Source of the DNA: Chryseobacterium sp. 7
GTDB taxonomy: Bacteria; Bacteroidota; Bacteroidia; Flavobacteriales; Weeksellaceae
DNA length: 64,000 bases
Direction: 5' to 3'
NCBI RefSeq assembly: GCF_003663845.1
Contig: NZ_RCCA01000001.1
Span: forward strand, 3,286,001-3,350,000
Shown here: positions 9,032 to 17,808 of the stretch, piece after piece
How the letters are laid out: every line of letters starts with the position of its first letter
Numbering within the stretch: the stretch's first letter is position 1
Made by a program: the position numbers and the translations under genes
The notes under the pieces: model-generated
The model's input: the letters and a program-made list of their open reading frames with translations, nothing else
The model's database searches: none
What the model was told of the DNA's origin: nothing

Positions 9032-9265
9032 ATGAAAAACTTAAAAAAATTAAGGAGAAATCAGCTTGTCCTGATCAGCGGTGGTGATACTCCGTATGCA
9101 ATCTGTGATATGGATGGAAATTGCCCACCAACAATAGGTTCTTACTATTGTAGTGATGGTACCTGTTACAGAGTTTCCGGAGGTGGCGGTGGCAACCCTG
9201 GATGTAATGAGCCCATGCGTCTTTGCCAGGAATGGGAAACCGGATGCGGATGCGTTTATATGTAA
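9032..9265 (+). CDS. Double-glycine leader, Cys/Gly-rich peptide (bacteriocin-like / RiPP precursor candidate)
   Basis: 77 aa from the ATG at 9032. An in-frame start at 8975 exists but would add 19 residues with no leader character. Residues 1-18 (MKNLKKLRRNQLVLISGG) match the leader style of 'bacteriocin-like' peptides of Chryseobacterium, ending in GG. The core of about 59 residues has eight Cys, a GGGGG run and the ending GCGCVYM. Such precursors are cut after GG during export and are often modified. No maturase, peptidase-transporter or immunity gene is adjacent, so it would rely on enzymes elsewhere. A terminator follows. Confidence 0.7.
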   Translation: MKNLKKLRRNQLVLISGGDTPYAICDMDGNCPPTIGSYYCSDGTCYRVSGGGGGNPGCNEPMRLCQEWETGCGCVYM

Positions 9266-9292
9266 AATATTTTTGTTAGATAAAATTTTGTT

Positions 9293-9318
9293 GAGGGCGG
9301 TTTTTACCGCTCTTTTTT
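9293..9318 (+). terminator. Rho-independent terminator of the Cys-rich peptide gene
   Basis: Stem GAGGGCGG / CCGCTCT with loop TTTTTA, then a T run, 27 bases after the stop. Confidence 0.8.
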
Positions 9319-9380
9319 GTACTAAGCCTGAGCATTCATTATCTTGTATGTCATAATAAAAAATATCAAAGAATATCATT

Positions 9381-9932
9381 ATGAAAACATTGATCTGGAA
9401 AGGAATATTTTATCAGTCTCTTGAATATTTCAGTTTACAATCAGATAATAAAAACTATACTGCAAAATCCAAAATAATAGGATGTCATAAAGCTAATATA
9501 TATACTGTAGAATATAGAATCCTTATTGATAAAGACTGGTTTGTTCAGGATTTCTTGATCAAATGTGAGATTAATACAATTAAAAGAATCTTTTCAGGAA
9601 AAAGAAATCAGAACCAATGGGAAATCAATGGGGTTGTAAATTCTAAATTCAATAATTTCAAATTCATAGATATTTCTCTGACTCCATTTACCAATACACT
9701 ACCAATCAACTACTTAAATATTTCAGAAAACAATTCTCAGAAAATTGACGTTTTATATATTGATGTTTTAAAACATCAAATCAGACCGGTTCAACAGCAA
9801 TACACGCGAACAGCTGTTAATAAATATCTGTATGAAAATATTGAAAATGATTTTAAAGCTGAAATTTCAGTAGATGAAATGGGATTAGTTACCAGCTACC
9901 CAGAATTATTTGAGAAAATCGCTGAAAATTGA
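9381..9932 (+). CDS. Putative glycolipid-binding family protein
   Basis: 183 aa, cytosolic. The order WKGI near the N-terminus, a YTVEYRILID strand, INGVV, then DISLTPFTNTLPINYL, the RPVQQQYTR block and a final EMGLVTSYPELFE is the signature order of the putative glycolipid-binding family (PF06475). Biochemical role is poorly known; the family name comes from limited work. Not coupled to the peptide gene, since a terminator lies between them. Confidence 0.75.
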   Translation: MKTLIWKGIFYQSLEYFSLQSDNKNYTAKSKIIGCHKANIYTVEYRILIDKDWFVQDFLIKCEINTIKRIFSGKRNQNQWEINGVVNSKFNNFKFIDISLTPFTNTLPINYLNISENNSQKIDVLYIDVLKHQIRPVQQQYTRTAVNKYLYENIENDFKAEISVDEMGLVTSYPELFEKIAEN

Positions 9933-10080
9933 ACTCATCAAAGAATCAATATAAATAATAATAAAATCAAAACCAATCACTTACCTTCATAGTACTGTAA
10001 TAATCTTAAGAAGTCCCAAAGCAAAGAAAGATAATTTCTAATCTTGGTAATAAACAGCCCCTTACAACTGTTATTACTAT

Positions 10081-10998
10081 ATGAAAACAATCTCTCTCTT
10101 ATTCTTTTTGTTCATTTCCCTGGCTGTCGTTTCAGCTCAGAATAATACTTCCGAAAGTTTCTTTGAAACCTCAGATCATGTAAAGATCAAATATAAAGTT
10201 GCCGGAAAAGGCGAAGCCTGCCTTTATATTCCCGGAGGTCCCGGACAGGGATATCCTTCTTTTGAGCTGCTGGGTGGAAACAGCCTGGAAAAAAGCATGC
10301 AGATGGTTTATATGGATCAACGGGGCTCCGGCAAATCCGGAACTGCTGAAAATTATCATCTTGACAAAATGATTCAGGATATTGAAGAACTGAGACAGCA
10401 CCTCAAATTGAAAAAAATCTTCCTTTTAGCCCATTCTTTTGGCGGAATCATAGCGGCTAATTATGCTAAAAAATATCCTCAAAATACCAAAGGACTCATT
10501 CTTGCCAATGTCACGCTGCATTTCCTGAATGATGAATCTGTCAAAGAGCAAATTGAATATGGTAACAGCCTTTTACAGATAAAAAACAGAGAAGTCTCTA
10601 AAGACAGCCTTTCTTCTGAACTTTCAAAAGTCAGCAGTGCTTTAAGAAAGAAAAGAATCGGGTATAAATTCCTAACTGAAGATATCGAAACTATAAAAGA
10701 AATGGACAAAATTGATTCTCTTCATCCCCGTATCATTGATTTCGGAATGGCTGTCATCTCAAAACCTAAAGATTTCCCGGAATATTATGCCGATTATGCT
10801 CCGATGACAAAAGATATCAAAGTTCCTGTGCTTGTCATTACAGGAAAAAGGGATAAAGCAGTCGGAACTCAGCATTATAAAACCTTTCGGTTTCCTAATC
10901 AGAAAGTAGTTTCCATTGATGGCGGACACCTTTTGTATTATGAAAAAAATAAGGCCTTTGTGGATACTGTAAATCGTTTTGTGAATACAGCGAAGTGA
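10081..10998 (+). CDS. Secreted alpha/beta hydrolase (proline iminopeptidase-like)
   Basis: 305 aa with a signal peptide (cleavage near VVSAQ20). The oxyanion segment [18 protein letters not shown] and the nucleophile elbow AHSFGG (Ser119) are arranged as in S33-type hydrolases; the acid and base are probably the Asp of TGKRDKAVG and the His of DGGHLLYY. It likely cleaves small esters or N-terminal residues in the periplasm. Substrate is unknown. Stands alone between two intergenic stretches. Confidence 0.85.
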   Translation: MKTISLLFFLFISLAVVSAQNNTSESFFETSDHVKIKYKVAGKGEACLYIPGGPGQGYPSFELLGGNSLEKSMQMVYMDQRGSGKSGTAENYHLDKMIQDIEELRQHLKLKKIFLLAHSFGGIIAANYAKKYPQNTKGLILANVTLHFLNDESVKEQIEYGNSLLQIKNREVSKDSLSSELSKVSSALRKKRIGYKFLTEDIETIKEMDKIDSLHPRIIDFGMAVISKPKDFPEYYADYAPMTKDIKVPVLVITGKRDKAVGTQHYKTFRFPNQKVVSIDGGHLLYYEKNKAFVDTVNRFVNTAK

Positions 10999-11016
10999 TT
11001 TGGTATTGAAAATTTT

Positions 11017-11065
11017 GGTTTTAGGGCTTCGGCGTGGCCTGCGGCCGCGCCGAAGCCCTAAAACC
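11017..11065. repeat. GC-rich 49-nt palindrome
   Basis: Arms of 23 nt at 11017-11039 and 11043-11065 pair with one mismatch around the loop TGC (core GGGCTTCGGCG / CGCCGAAGCCC). It stands out as GC-rich in AT-rich DNA and has no T run, so it looks like a REP-type dispersed palindrome rather than a plain terminator. A further partly symmetric GC stretch (GGCGAGAGCGTCTAGCTCG) follows near 11103-11122. Confidence 0.75.
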
Positions 11066-11153
11066 ATTAAACTTAAACATGGTTTCCCGTAACGATCTCT
11101 GCTGGCGAGAGCGTCTAGCTCGTGTCCTCAAAACAATAAACTAAATTTGTATT

Positions 11154-11198
11154 GCTATAAAAAACAACCCCGGCTGTTTCAAAGAAACAGCCGGGGTT
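11154..11198 (-). terminator. Rho-independent terminator of mdh
   Basis: Perfect 15-bp arms AACCCCGGCTGTTTC / GAAACAGCCGGGGTT with loop AAA. On the minus strand the stem is followed by GTTTTTTATAG. Confidence 0.9.
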
Positions 11199-11226
11199 TA
11201 TAATTCCTGCTTAAAGCGGATAGTTA

Positions 11227-12153
11227 TTAAAATTTAAGATCTCCATTCACCTCTCTAACTGCATTAGCAGCTTCAGCGAATTTCAATTGCTCTTCAGCAG
11301 TCAATGTTACGTTTACAATTGATTCTACACCGTTTGCTCCGATGATAGCAGGAACACCTAGGCAGATATCATTTTGTCCGTATTCTCCTTCAAGCATTAA
11401 AGAACAAGGGATCATTTTCTTCTGGTCACATGCAATAGCCTGAACCATTACAGAAACTGCTGCACCTGGCGCATACCAAGCTGAAGTTCCTAATAATTTT
11501 GTAAGGGTAGCTCCTCCTACTTTAGTTTCTTCAATTACATATTTTTGTTGCTCATCGCTTAAGAATTCAGTTACAGGAACCCCATTTCTTGTCGCTTTGC
11601 TCAATAATGGAAGCATACCCGTATCACTGTGAGCAGCGATTACCATTCCGTCTACATCAGAAATTGGAGCTTCTAAAGCTTCAGCCAATCTGTATTTGAA
11701 TCTTGCAGAGTCTAATGCACCACCCATTCCGATGATTTTGTGCTTAGGAAGACCTGAAGTTTTGTGAACAAGGTAAGCCATAGTATCCATTGGGTTAGAA
11801 ACCACGATGATGATTACTTCCGGAGAATGTTTTACTAAGTTTTCAGTAACTTCTTTCACGATACCAGCATTGATACCGATCAATTCTTCTCTTGTCATTC
11901 CAGGTTTTCTAGGAATTCCTGAAGTGATTACTGCTACATGAGAACCTGCAGTTTTGCTGTAATCTCCTGTTGTACCCGTAATTTTTGTATCAAATCCGTT
12001 AAGAGATGCTGTCTGCATCAAATCCATTGCTTTCCCTTCAGCAAACCCTTCTTTAATGTCTACCAAAACTACTTCTGAACAGAAGTTCTTCATTGCGATG
12101 TATTCTGCACAGCTTGCTCCTACAGCGCCTGCACCTACTACAGTTACTTTCAT
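11227..12153 (-). CDS. mdh: Malate dehydrogenase
   Basis: 308 aa, the usual length of the LDH-like malate dehydrogenase. NAD-binding glycine motif VGAGAVGASCAEYIA at the N-terminus, the substrate-loop segment SGIPRKPGMTREELI, VVSNPMDTM, and the catalytic His in IAAHSDTGMLPL. It interconverts malate and oxaloacetate in the TCA cycle in the cytoplasm. Transcribed alone, with its own strong terminator. Confidence 0.96.
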   Translation of the reverse strand: MKVTVVGAGAVGASCAEYIAMKNFCSEVVLVDIKEGFAEGKAMDLMQTASLNGFDTKITGTTGDYSKTAGSHVAVITSGIPRKPGMTREELIGINAGIVKEVTENLVKHSPEVIIIVVSNPMDTMAYLVHKTSGLPKHKIIGMGGALDSARFKYRLAEALEAPISDVDGMVIAAHSDTGMLPLLSKATRNGVPVTEFLSDEQQKYVIEETKVGGATLTKLLGTSAWYAPGAAVSVMVQAIACDQKKMIPCSLMLEGEYGQNDICLGVPAIIGANGVESIVNVTLTAEEQLKFAEAANAVREVNGDLKF

Positions 12154-12271
12154 ATTGTTACTTTTTAAAAATTATTTTTTGTTAGTTAAGTTTAAATTTG
12201 AAACTCCCCAAATTTAACAATTCCTGAAAAATTGAGCAATTTTTCAGGAATTTAATTAGAATTAAAATAAA

Positions 12272-12823
12272 TTAGTTGACGTTCAGTAAAAACGTATATA
12301 ATTTTTTAGCGCCGGAAAGCACTTCATTGTAGTTTTCTTCCGTTACTTCTGTATCCAGAACTTCTTTGAAATTCTTCCACATAGAGCCTGTACTTTCCTG
12401 GTAACATCCGAAAAAGTTGAAGGTAACCTCATCAAACCCTTCCGTTTTAGAAAGTTGTTTTGCAATTACATTTCCACCAAGTGTAGAACCTTCAATCACA
12501 TACATTGCTCCAAGTGCTTCATGTTCATTACTGAATTCGAGAGTATGAGAAACTTTCTGGTTTTCCAGAGAAAGACTTTTCAGATCTTTTTCAATGAGAG
12601 AAAGTTTTTTTCTCGCATCCAGCTGAAGCTTTTCCGCATATTTATCAGAAAGGTTACTGAAAATTTGATCTTCACTGTGAAGAAGCATCAGGTAATTGGT
12701 GTGAATTATCTTTTTATAATCCTCTAAAGTGAAAGTTTTATTAAAAATCTTTTCAGAATTAAAAAGTTTTTCTGCCGCATCGTGATAATCTGCCGTATTC
12801 TGTTTAAGATATTCTGATACCAT
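12272..12823 (-). CDS. bphO: Biliverdin-producing heme oxygenase (BphO type)
   Basis: 183 aa, all-helical. The proximal heme ligand is probably His14 in ADYHDAAE, and the distal helix Gly-rich part is VIEGSTLGGNVIAKQL. It opens heme to biliverdin IXalpha, iron and CO. The gene starts 22 bases behind the stop of the bacteriophytochrome gene on the same strand, so the pair supplies apoprotein and chromophore from one transcript. Confidence 0.9.
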   Translation of the reverse strand: MVSEYLKQNTADYHDAAEKLFNSEKIFNKTFTLEDYKKIIHTNYLMLLHSEDQIFSNLSDKYAEKLQLDARKKLSLIEKDLKSLSLENQKVSHTLEFSNEHEALGAMYVIEGSTLGGNVIAKQLSKTEGFDEVTFNFFGCYQESTGSMWKNFKEVLDTEVTEENYNEVLSGAKKLYTFLLNVN

Positions 12824-12844
12824 ACATAACGTTTTAAAAGTTTC

Positions 12845-15067
12845 TCAAATATAAGGCTTTTTGAACGTTAAAATAAAAGAAGTACCCTCTTCATTGCTTT
12901 CAAAATCCACATTTCCACCAATTCTTTTCATGATACGGTGTACAATAGACAATCCTATCCCATTCCCTTTAAATTGTTTGGCATTATCCATCCTGTTGAA
13001 AATTTTAAACATCTTATGCTTTTCTTCTTCGGGAATACCAATACCGTTGTCTGAGATCCTGTAAATAATAGTCTGCCCATCTTCCGTTCCTTCAATTTCC
13101 ACTTTTGGATGATCTTTGTGAGAAGAATATTTTACGGCATTATTGATGATATTAAGAAATACCTGATGAAGCATGGTTTTATCTGCTAAAACATCCGGAC
13201 ATTCTTTAATAATAACTTCACTGTTTGAACTACCATAGGTCATCTTAGCATTTTCCGAAATTTTGTAGATTGTAGAAGCTGTTTTCAGGCTTTCAAGCTG
13301 AACTTCACTATGCTTGGCACGGCTAAGCTGTAATACATCCTGCATCATTTCAGCCATACTGTCAATTTCTTCGATGATCGTATTAATTTTCGTCTTGCTT
13401 TTTTCAGTATCTCCGGCAAGATTTCCAAGAAGCATCTGAGCATTCAGTTTCATAACTGTCAAAGGAGTTCCCAGATCATGGGAAATGGTATAAGAAAAAC
13501 TATCCAGTTCTTCATTTACCTTCTTCAGCTCATCATTAAGACTTTTGATGGCATTATAGTTTTTGTGTGAGGTCTCTAAAATCAAATCCCGTACAGCATG
13601 CACCGCACTTATATTCCGGGAGTTCCATCTTGTGGAATACCCTTTAATATTTTCTGTAAAAATGTGGAAAGAAGTTCTGGGTGATATCATTTGTTTTTCC
13701 TCTCCGTTTTGAGAAAAAACAGTTACTTTTTTTTCAGGATTTCCTGCCCAGTCAATATGTTCATCAAACTCTTTACGAAACCAGATCAGCATTTCATTTT
13801 TATCCCTTTCTATGAAATAAATAATGACTCCGGCAGCATTTTTAGACAAATTCAGCTCCTCACCATAATCTTTAAGAAAGCTTCGGCTCACAAAAATACG
13901 GTCATTGGTATGGCCAAGTCCCCATTGCACAATTTTAGCAATGCTTTCCATATCCGGTGTACTTCCCGATGTGATAATGCTGTCATCCGAAACAACGGCC
14001 ATTCCGTCTGCTTCCGGCAATCTTTGTATCTCTGTTTTACTTTCAATAAGCGAATCAAAAAGATGATGATGTTTTAAAAATTTAGTTTTTAACTCTGCTA
14101 TTTTTTCATTCAGTTCCAGGCGATAATTCAGTTCTCGCTTGGATTTAAAAGAAGAATAGGCATTAGCAGCCAATGTTGTAAAAATCCCAGCCTGTACCCT
14201 GTCTTCAAGGTCAATATGCTTCGGTTCTACATTCTGGCATGTTACCAGCCCCCAAAGGTGATCATCAATGATAATGGAAACACTGAAACTGGAAGCTGCT
14301 CCTGAATTTTTAAGATACTGCCCATGAATAGGTGACATTCCTCTGGATGCCGAAAAAGTAAGGTCAATACTTTCAGCACTTTTGCTTAAAATAGGAACGG
14401 TATCAGCATAAACGTTGCTGAAAATTCTCTTTCGTTTTTTCAGATAAAGATCCCGGGCCTGCTTGGGAATATCGGATTCCGGATAATGAAGCCCCAGAAA
14501 GCTTTCCATGTTTTCATTTTTCTTTTCTGCAATTACTTTTCCGGAACCGTCCATCATGAATTTATAAACCATCATTCGGTCATAATTCACCACCTTTGTC
14601 AAGGTTTCCAGCAAATGATTCCAGAGCTCCTTCTCATTATCGATGATGTAAAAATTATCATATTTATTGGAAATTCTTTTGTCAGGATTGATCAATACTG
14701 CTTCAAATTCAAGGAAAATATAAGCTTCACTTTTGAAAACAGAAAAATGATACTCTTTTTCGTTGATAAAGATTTTGTCAAAATAGGTTTCGTTTTTACG
14801 TCTGGTAAACCTTTCCAGAGAAGTGTATATTTCTGAATTGATAATGCTCTGAAAGCTTTCCGGAAAGTCTGTAATCTTCCTTTCGAAAAGTTTTTCCGGA
14901 CTTTCGATGGTAAATATATCCGAGATATTCCTACTAAAAAAAGTAATGGTATGGGACTCTGCGTCAATACCAATCAAATAACCAAAACTTTGTATAGAAC
15001 CCGGAATATGGATAGGTTCTTCATGACATTCTACAAAATTCATATATCTCTTCAGTCTATTAATCAA
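12845..15067 (-). CDS. bphP: Bacteriophytochrome histidine kinase
   Basis: 740 aa: PAS (about 15-125) with biliverdin-binding Cys14 in ECHEEPIHIPGS; GAF (about 140-310) with D199-I-P of the PASDIP site, Y251 and H248; PHY (about 330-500) with the tongue PRTSF; HisKA (about 515-585) with the phospho-accepting His in YTISHDLGTPL; and HATPase (about 620-735) with DNGIGIPEEE and GNGIGLSIVH. It should sense red/far-red light. No receiver domain is fused and no response regulator is adjacent. The position of the conserved pocket His (H290 in Deinococcus BphP) is Gln278. In one transcript with bphO. Confidence 0.95.
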   Translation of the reverse strand: MINRLKRYMNFVECHEEPIHIPGSIQSFGYLIGIDAESHTITFFSRNISDIFTIESPEKLFERKITDFPESFQSIINSEIYTSLERFTRRKNETYFDKIFINEKEYHFSVFKSEAYIFLEFEAVLINPDKRISNKYDNFYIIDNEKELWNHLLETLTKVVNYDRMMVYKFMMDGSGKVIAEKKNENMESFLGLHYPESDIPKQARDLYLKKRKRIFSNVYADTVPILSKSAESIDLTFSASRGMSPIHGQYLKNSGAASSFSVSIIIDDHLWGLVTCQNVEPKHIDLEDRVQAGIFTTLAANAYSSFKSKRELNYRLELNEKIAELKTKFLKHHHLFDSLIESKTEIQRLPEADGMAVVSDDSIITSGSTPDMESIAKIVQWGLGHTNDRIFVSRSFLKDYGEELNLSKNAAGVIIYFIERDKNEMLIWFRKEFDEHIDWAGNPEKKVTVFSQNGEEKQMISPRTSFHIFTENIKGYSTRWNSRNISAVHAVRDLILETSHKNYNAIKSLNDELKKVNEELDSFSYTISHDLGTPLTVMKLNAQMLLGNLAGDTEKSKTKINTIIEEIDSMAEMMQDVLQLSRAKHSEVQLESLKTASTIYKISENAKMTYGSSNSEVIIKECPDVLADKTMLHQVFLNIINNAVKYSSHKDHPKVEIEGTEDGQTIIYRISDNGIGIPEEEKHKMFKIFNRMDNAKQFKGNGIGLSIVHRIMKRIGGNVDFESNEEGTSFILTFKKPYI

Positions 15068-15421
15068 ATATAGCGTTTTTTTGAATGGTTTTCACTTTTG
15101 TGGTATGTAATTTCAAAGTCCACTCTACCAAGCATTCATGGAGGAATCCTACAAAAAGGGCATCAAAAATACATTAAACTATTCTTTATTTTTCTCCCTT
15201 TTTAATGCTATATCTCTAAATATACAAAAAAATTTCCAATAATGGAGTTATTCTATCTTTAACCATGATTCATAACATGGATTACACATTATTAATCTTA
15301 ATAATTGTTTTATTTAAACAAATTTTGCTAAATTTATATCACCAAATAATGAATATGATCAAAATTCTTTGAATTATTCACAATAAATTCAATACAAAAT
15401 TTAAATTCAAATAATACTATT
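15068..15421. other. Divergent intergenic region, 354 bp
   Basis: AT-rich spacer between bphP (minus) and the Ntn-hydrolase gene (plus). TTG at 15305-15307 and TAAATTTA at 15329-15336, 21 bases apart, could be the plus-strand promoter with one mismatch in the last base. I see no gene or repeat. Confidence 0.4.
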
Positions 15422-16471
15422 ATGAAAAAGTTCCCATTAATTTTATTTTCTATGATCCTTTCCGTAGGATTATGGAATCCGTCAGAAGCCTGTACAAGGG
15501 TGGTTTACAAAGGACCTCAAAATACCGTTATCACAGCCCGTTCCATGGACTGGCGAGACGAAATCCCTGCTAATTTATGGGTTTTACCTAAAGGAATAGA
15601 GCGCAACGGACTGGTAGGTGCCAAATCTGTAAAATGGACAGCCAAATACGGAAGTCTCATAAGCTCTTCCTGGGATATTGCTTCAGCCGACGGCATGAAC
15701 GAAAAAGGATTGGTTGCCAACCTGCTTTGGCTAGGAGAATCACAATATCCAAAATTTGACGGAAAAGGAAGTAAAAAGGGAATTGCCATTTCATTATGGG
15801 CACAATATTATCTTGATAATTTTGCCACTGTAAAAGAAGCTGTAGAGTATTCACAAAAAGAACCCTTCGTGATTGTAAGTGATTATATTCCGGGGACAGA
15901 GAGATTTACAACCGTACATCTTTCTCTTTCTGACGCTTCAGGTGACAACGCTGTTTTCGAATACATCAACGGTAAACTGGTTATCCATCATGATCCTTCT
16001 TACACTGTAATGACCAACTCTCCTATTTTTGAAGAACAGCTTGCTCTTAACAATTACTGGAAAGGAATTCCGGGGACTGTTATGCTTCCGGGAACCAACC
16101 GCGCTGCAGACCGTTTTGTAAGAGCTTCTTATTACATCAATGCCATTCCACAGACGGCAGACACCCGTACCGCAGTAGCAAGTGTTTTCAGTGTGATCAG
16201 AAACTGTTCAGTACCTTACGGAATCACTTCTGCAACGGAACCTAATATTTCTTCTACAAGATGGCGTTCTGTTTCCGACCAGAAAAATCTGGTGTATTAT
16301 TTTGAGACGGTTTTCACTCCAAATACTTTCTGGGTAGATCTTAAAGATTTCGACTTAAGTGCCAAGGGAAAAGTAATGAAACTGGATCTGAGCAATAATA
16401 ATACTTACAACGGGAAAGCCAATGCCAATTTCAAAGAATCTGCACCGTTCACATTCTTAGGATTAAAATAG
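15422..16471 (+). CDS. Secreted linear amide C-N hydrolase (choloylglycine hydrolase / penicillin V acylase family)
   Basis: 349 aa. The signal peptide ends at SEA, leaving Cys24 (ACTRVVY) as the new N-terminus and catalytic nucleophile, as in all Ntn-hydrolases of this family. TARSMDWRDE, with Arg and Asp of the active site, and ASADGMNEKGL fit the family. Members cut amides such as penicillin V, bile salt conjugates or acyl-homoserine lactones; the substrate here is open. A soil or host-associated lifestyle would fit AHL or penicillin cleavage better than bile salts. Confidence 0.85.
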   Translation: MKKFPLILFSMILSVGLWNPSEACTRVVYKGPQNTVITARSMDWRDEIPANLWVLPKGIERNGLVGAKSVKWTAKYGSLISSSWDIASADGMNEKGLVANLLWLGESQYPKFDGKGSKKGIAISLWAQYYLDNFATVKEAVEYSQKEPFVIVSDYIPGTERFTTVHLSLSDASGDNAVFEYINGKLVIHHDPSYTVMTNSPIFEEQLALNNYWKGIPGTVMLPGTNRAADRFVRASYYINAIPQTADTRTAVASVFSVIRNCSVPYGITSATEPNISSTRWRSVSDQKNLVYYFETVFTPNTFWVDLKDFDLSAKGKVMKLDLSNNNTYNGKANANFKESAPFTFLGLK

Positions 16472-16622
16472 ATATTTCACCACAAAGATGCTTACCTGAA
16501 GTAAATAATCTGCTCTGGCAGAGGAAAGGATTTAAGTATGTCAAATGATGATATCAAACCACTGTCATCAGGTAAAAACTTTATGGCAAAATAAAGTTCC
16601 ACAATAAAAAAACAAAATAGAT

Positions 16623-17789
16623 ATGGCCTTTTTTTCGATTAAAAAGAAAAGCCTGATCCTGTGCATGCTGGCCTGCGGGTTATCAGCTTATGCACAAAAT
16701 CAGGATTCTCTGAAGACCACACCTCCTCCACAGGAAGAAGAAAATGTAAAATATCCGCAGCTGCAGATCAAAGGCCTCTTTCAGGCGCGTTATCTGGTAG
16801 GGATGAGTAAAGATGTTGATGTAAACGGACTTCATCATGCCGATGGTTCCGGAACTGATAATAATTTCATGCTCAAATACATGAGGGTTCAGGTTCGGGC
16901 ACAGATCAGTAAACGAACTGAAGTGGTTGTTTTGGCCAACCTCGCTGATTTTAAAAATGATCCCAAAAGCAGAGTTCTTGAAAATGCTTATCTGAAGTAC
17001 ACCTTCAATCCTAAATTAGCGATTACCGTAGGACAATTCAGACCTTGGTTTGGTATTGAAGAGACTTATCCAATTGACATTATTAAATCTTTAGACTGGT
17101 CCAATCAATACACAGAATTCGGAAAACTGGGCTGGACAAGCTTCCAGATCGGGATGTCTGCAACAGGACAGCTTCAGTTGGGAGAAATACCTTTTCAATA
17201 TGCAGTTTCTATAGTTAATGGGAACGGAAAGAATCAAATCAATGACAACGATAACGGAAAACAATATTCTACCCGTCTTGTTTTTGGATTATCAAAAAAA
17301 TATCACTTTAATATAGGTCTGAATGGAGGTACAGGAGAGGTTTTCAGCAAAAAAGTATACGCTTTGGGAGTAGATTTGAGTTCACTGATCGAATTTAATC
17401 CGAAATGGAGTCTTGACATGCAGCTGGAAGCTAAACAGGCAACCAACCACGTTCTCTACAATTCTATTGCCCCTGAATTAAGACCTGATAATCCCGATCA
17501 ATACCTGATTCGCGGTGCTTATTTCCTTCCGAATTTAAGATACGAGATCAATCATAAAAACCTGAGTGCCTTCGAATTATCCTGCCGTTACGAATATCTT
17601 GATGCCAATTTCAGAATGGCTTCCAACCCAAGACAAACGATTACCCCAATGTTCGGCTTGGAGTTCCTGAAAAACTATGGTGCGAGAATTCAGCTGGGTG
17701 TACAGTTTGACCGCTACAAATATCAGGTTGAAAATACATCACAATACAATAACAATCTATTCATTGTACAGGTACAGAGTAGGTTTTAA
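16623..17789 (+). CDS. Outer-membrane porin (OprO/OprP-like)
   Basis: 388 aa with a signal peptide (ending SAYAQ) and a barrel of alternating strands. KGLFQARYLVGMSKD, the AQISKRTEVVVLANLADF strand and AITVGQFRPWFGIEE resemble the phosphate-selective porin O/P family, and the last residue is Phe (VQSRF), typical of outer-membrane barrels. It is followed after 19 bases by the DASS transporter, so the likely cargo is an organic anion and not phosphate; that is inference from context. Confidence 0.85.
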   Translation: MAFFSIKKKSLILCMLACGLSAYAQNQDSLKTTPPPQEEENVKYPQLQIKGLFQARYLVGMSKDVDVNGLHHADGSGTDNNFMLKYMRVQVRAQISKRTEVVVLANLADFKNDPKSRVLENAYLKYTFNPKLAITVGQFRPWFGIEETYPIDIIKSLDWSNQYTEFGKLGWTSFQIGMSATGQLQLGEIPFQYAVSIVNGNGKNQINDNDNGKQYSTRLVFGLSKKYHFNIGLNGGTGEVFSKKVYALGVDLSSLIEFNPKWSLDMQLEAKQATNHVLYNSIAPELRPDNPDQYLIRGAYFLPNLRYEINHKNLSAFELSCRYEYLDANFRMASNPRQTITPMFGLEFLKNYGARIQLGVQFDRYKYQVENTSQYNNNLFIVQVQSRF

Positions 17790-17808
17790 CGATTAAACAG
17801 TTAGTATC

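Noticed and set aside
10171..10401. ORFs antisense to the alpha/beta hydrolase gene
   Set aside because: Shadows of a gene with clear catalytic motifs.
13691..14077. 128-aa ORF antisense to bphP
   Set aside because: Reverse-frame shadow of a clear kinase gene.
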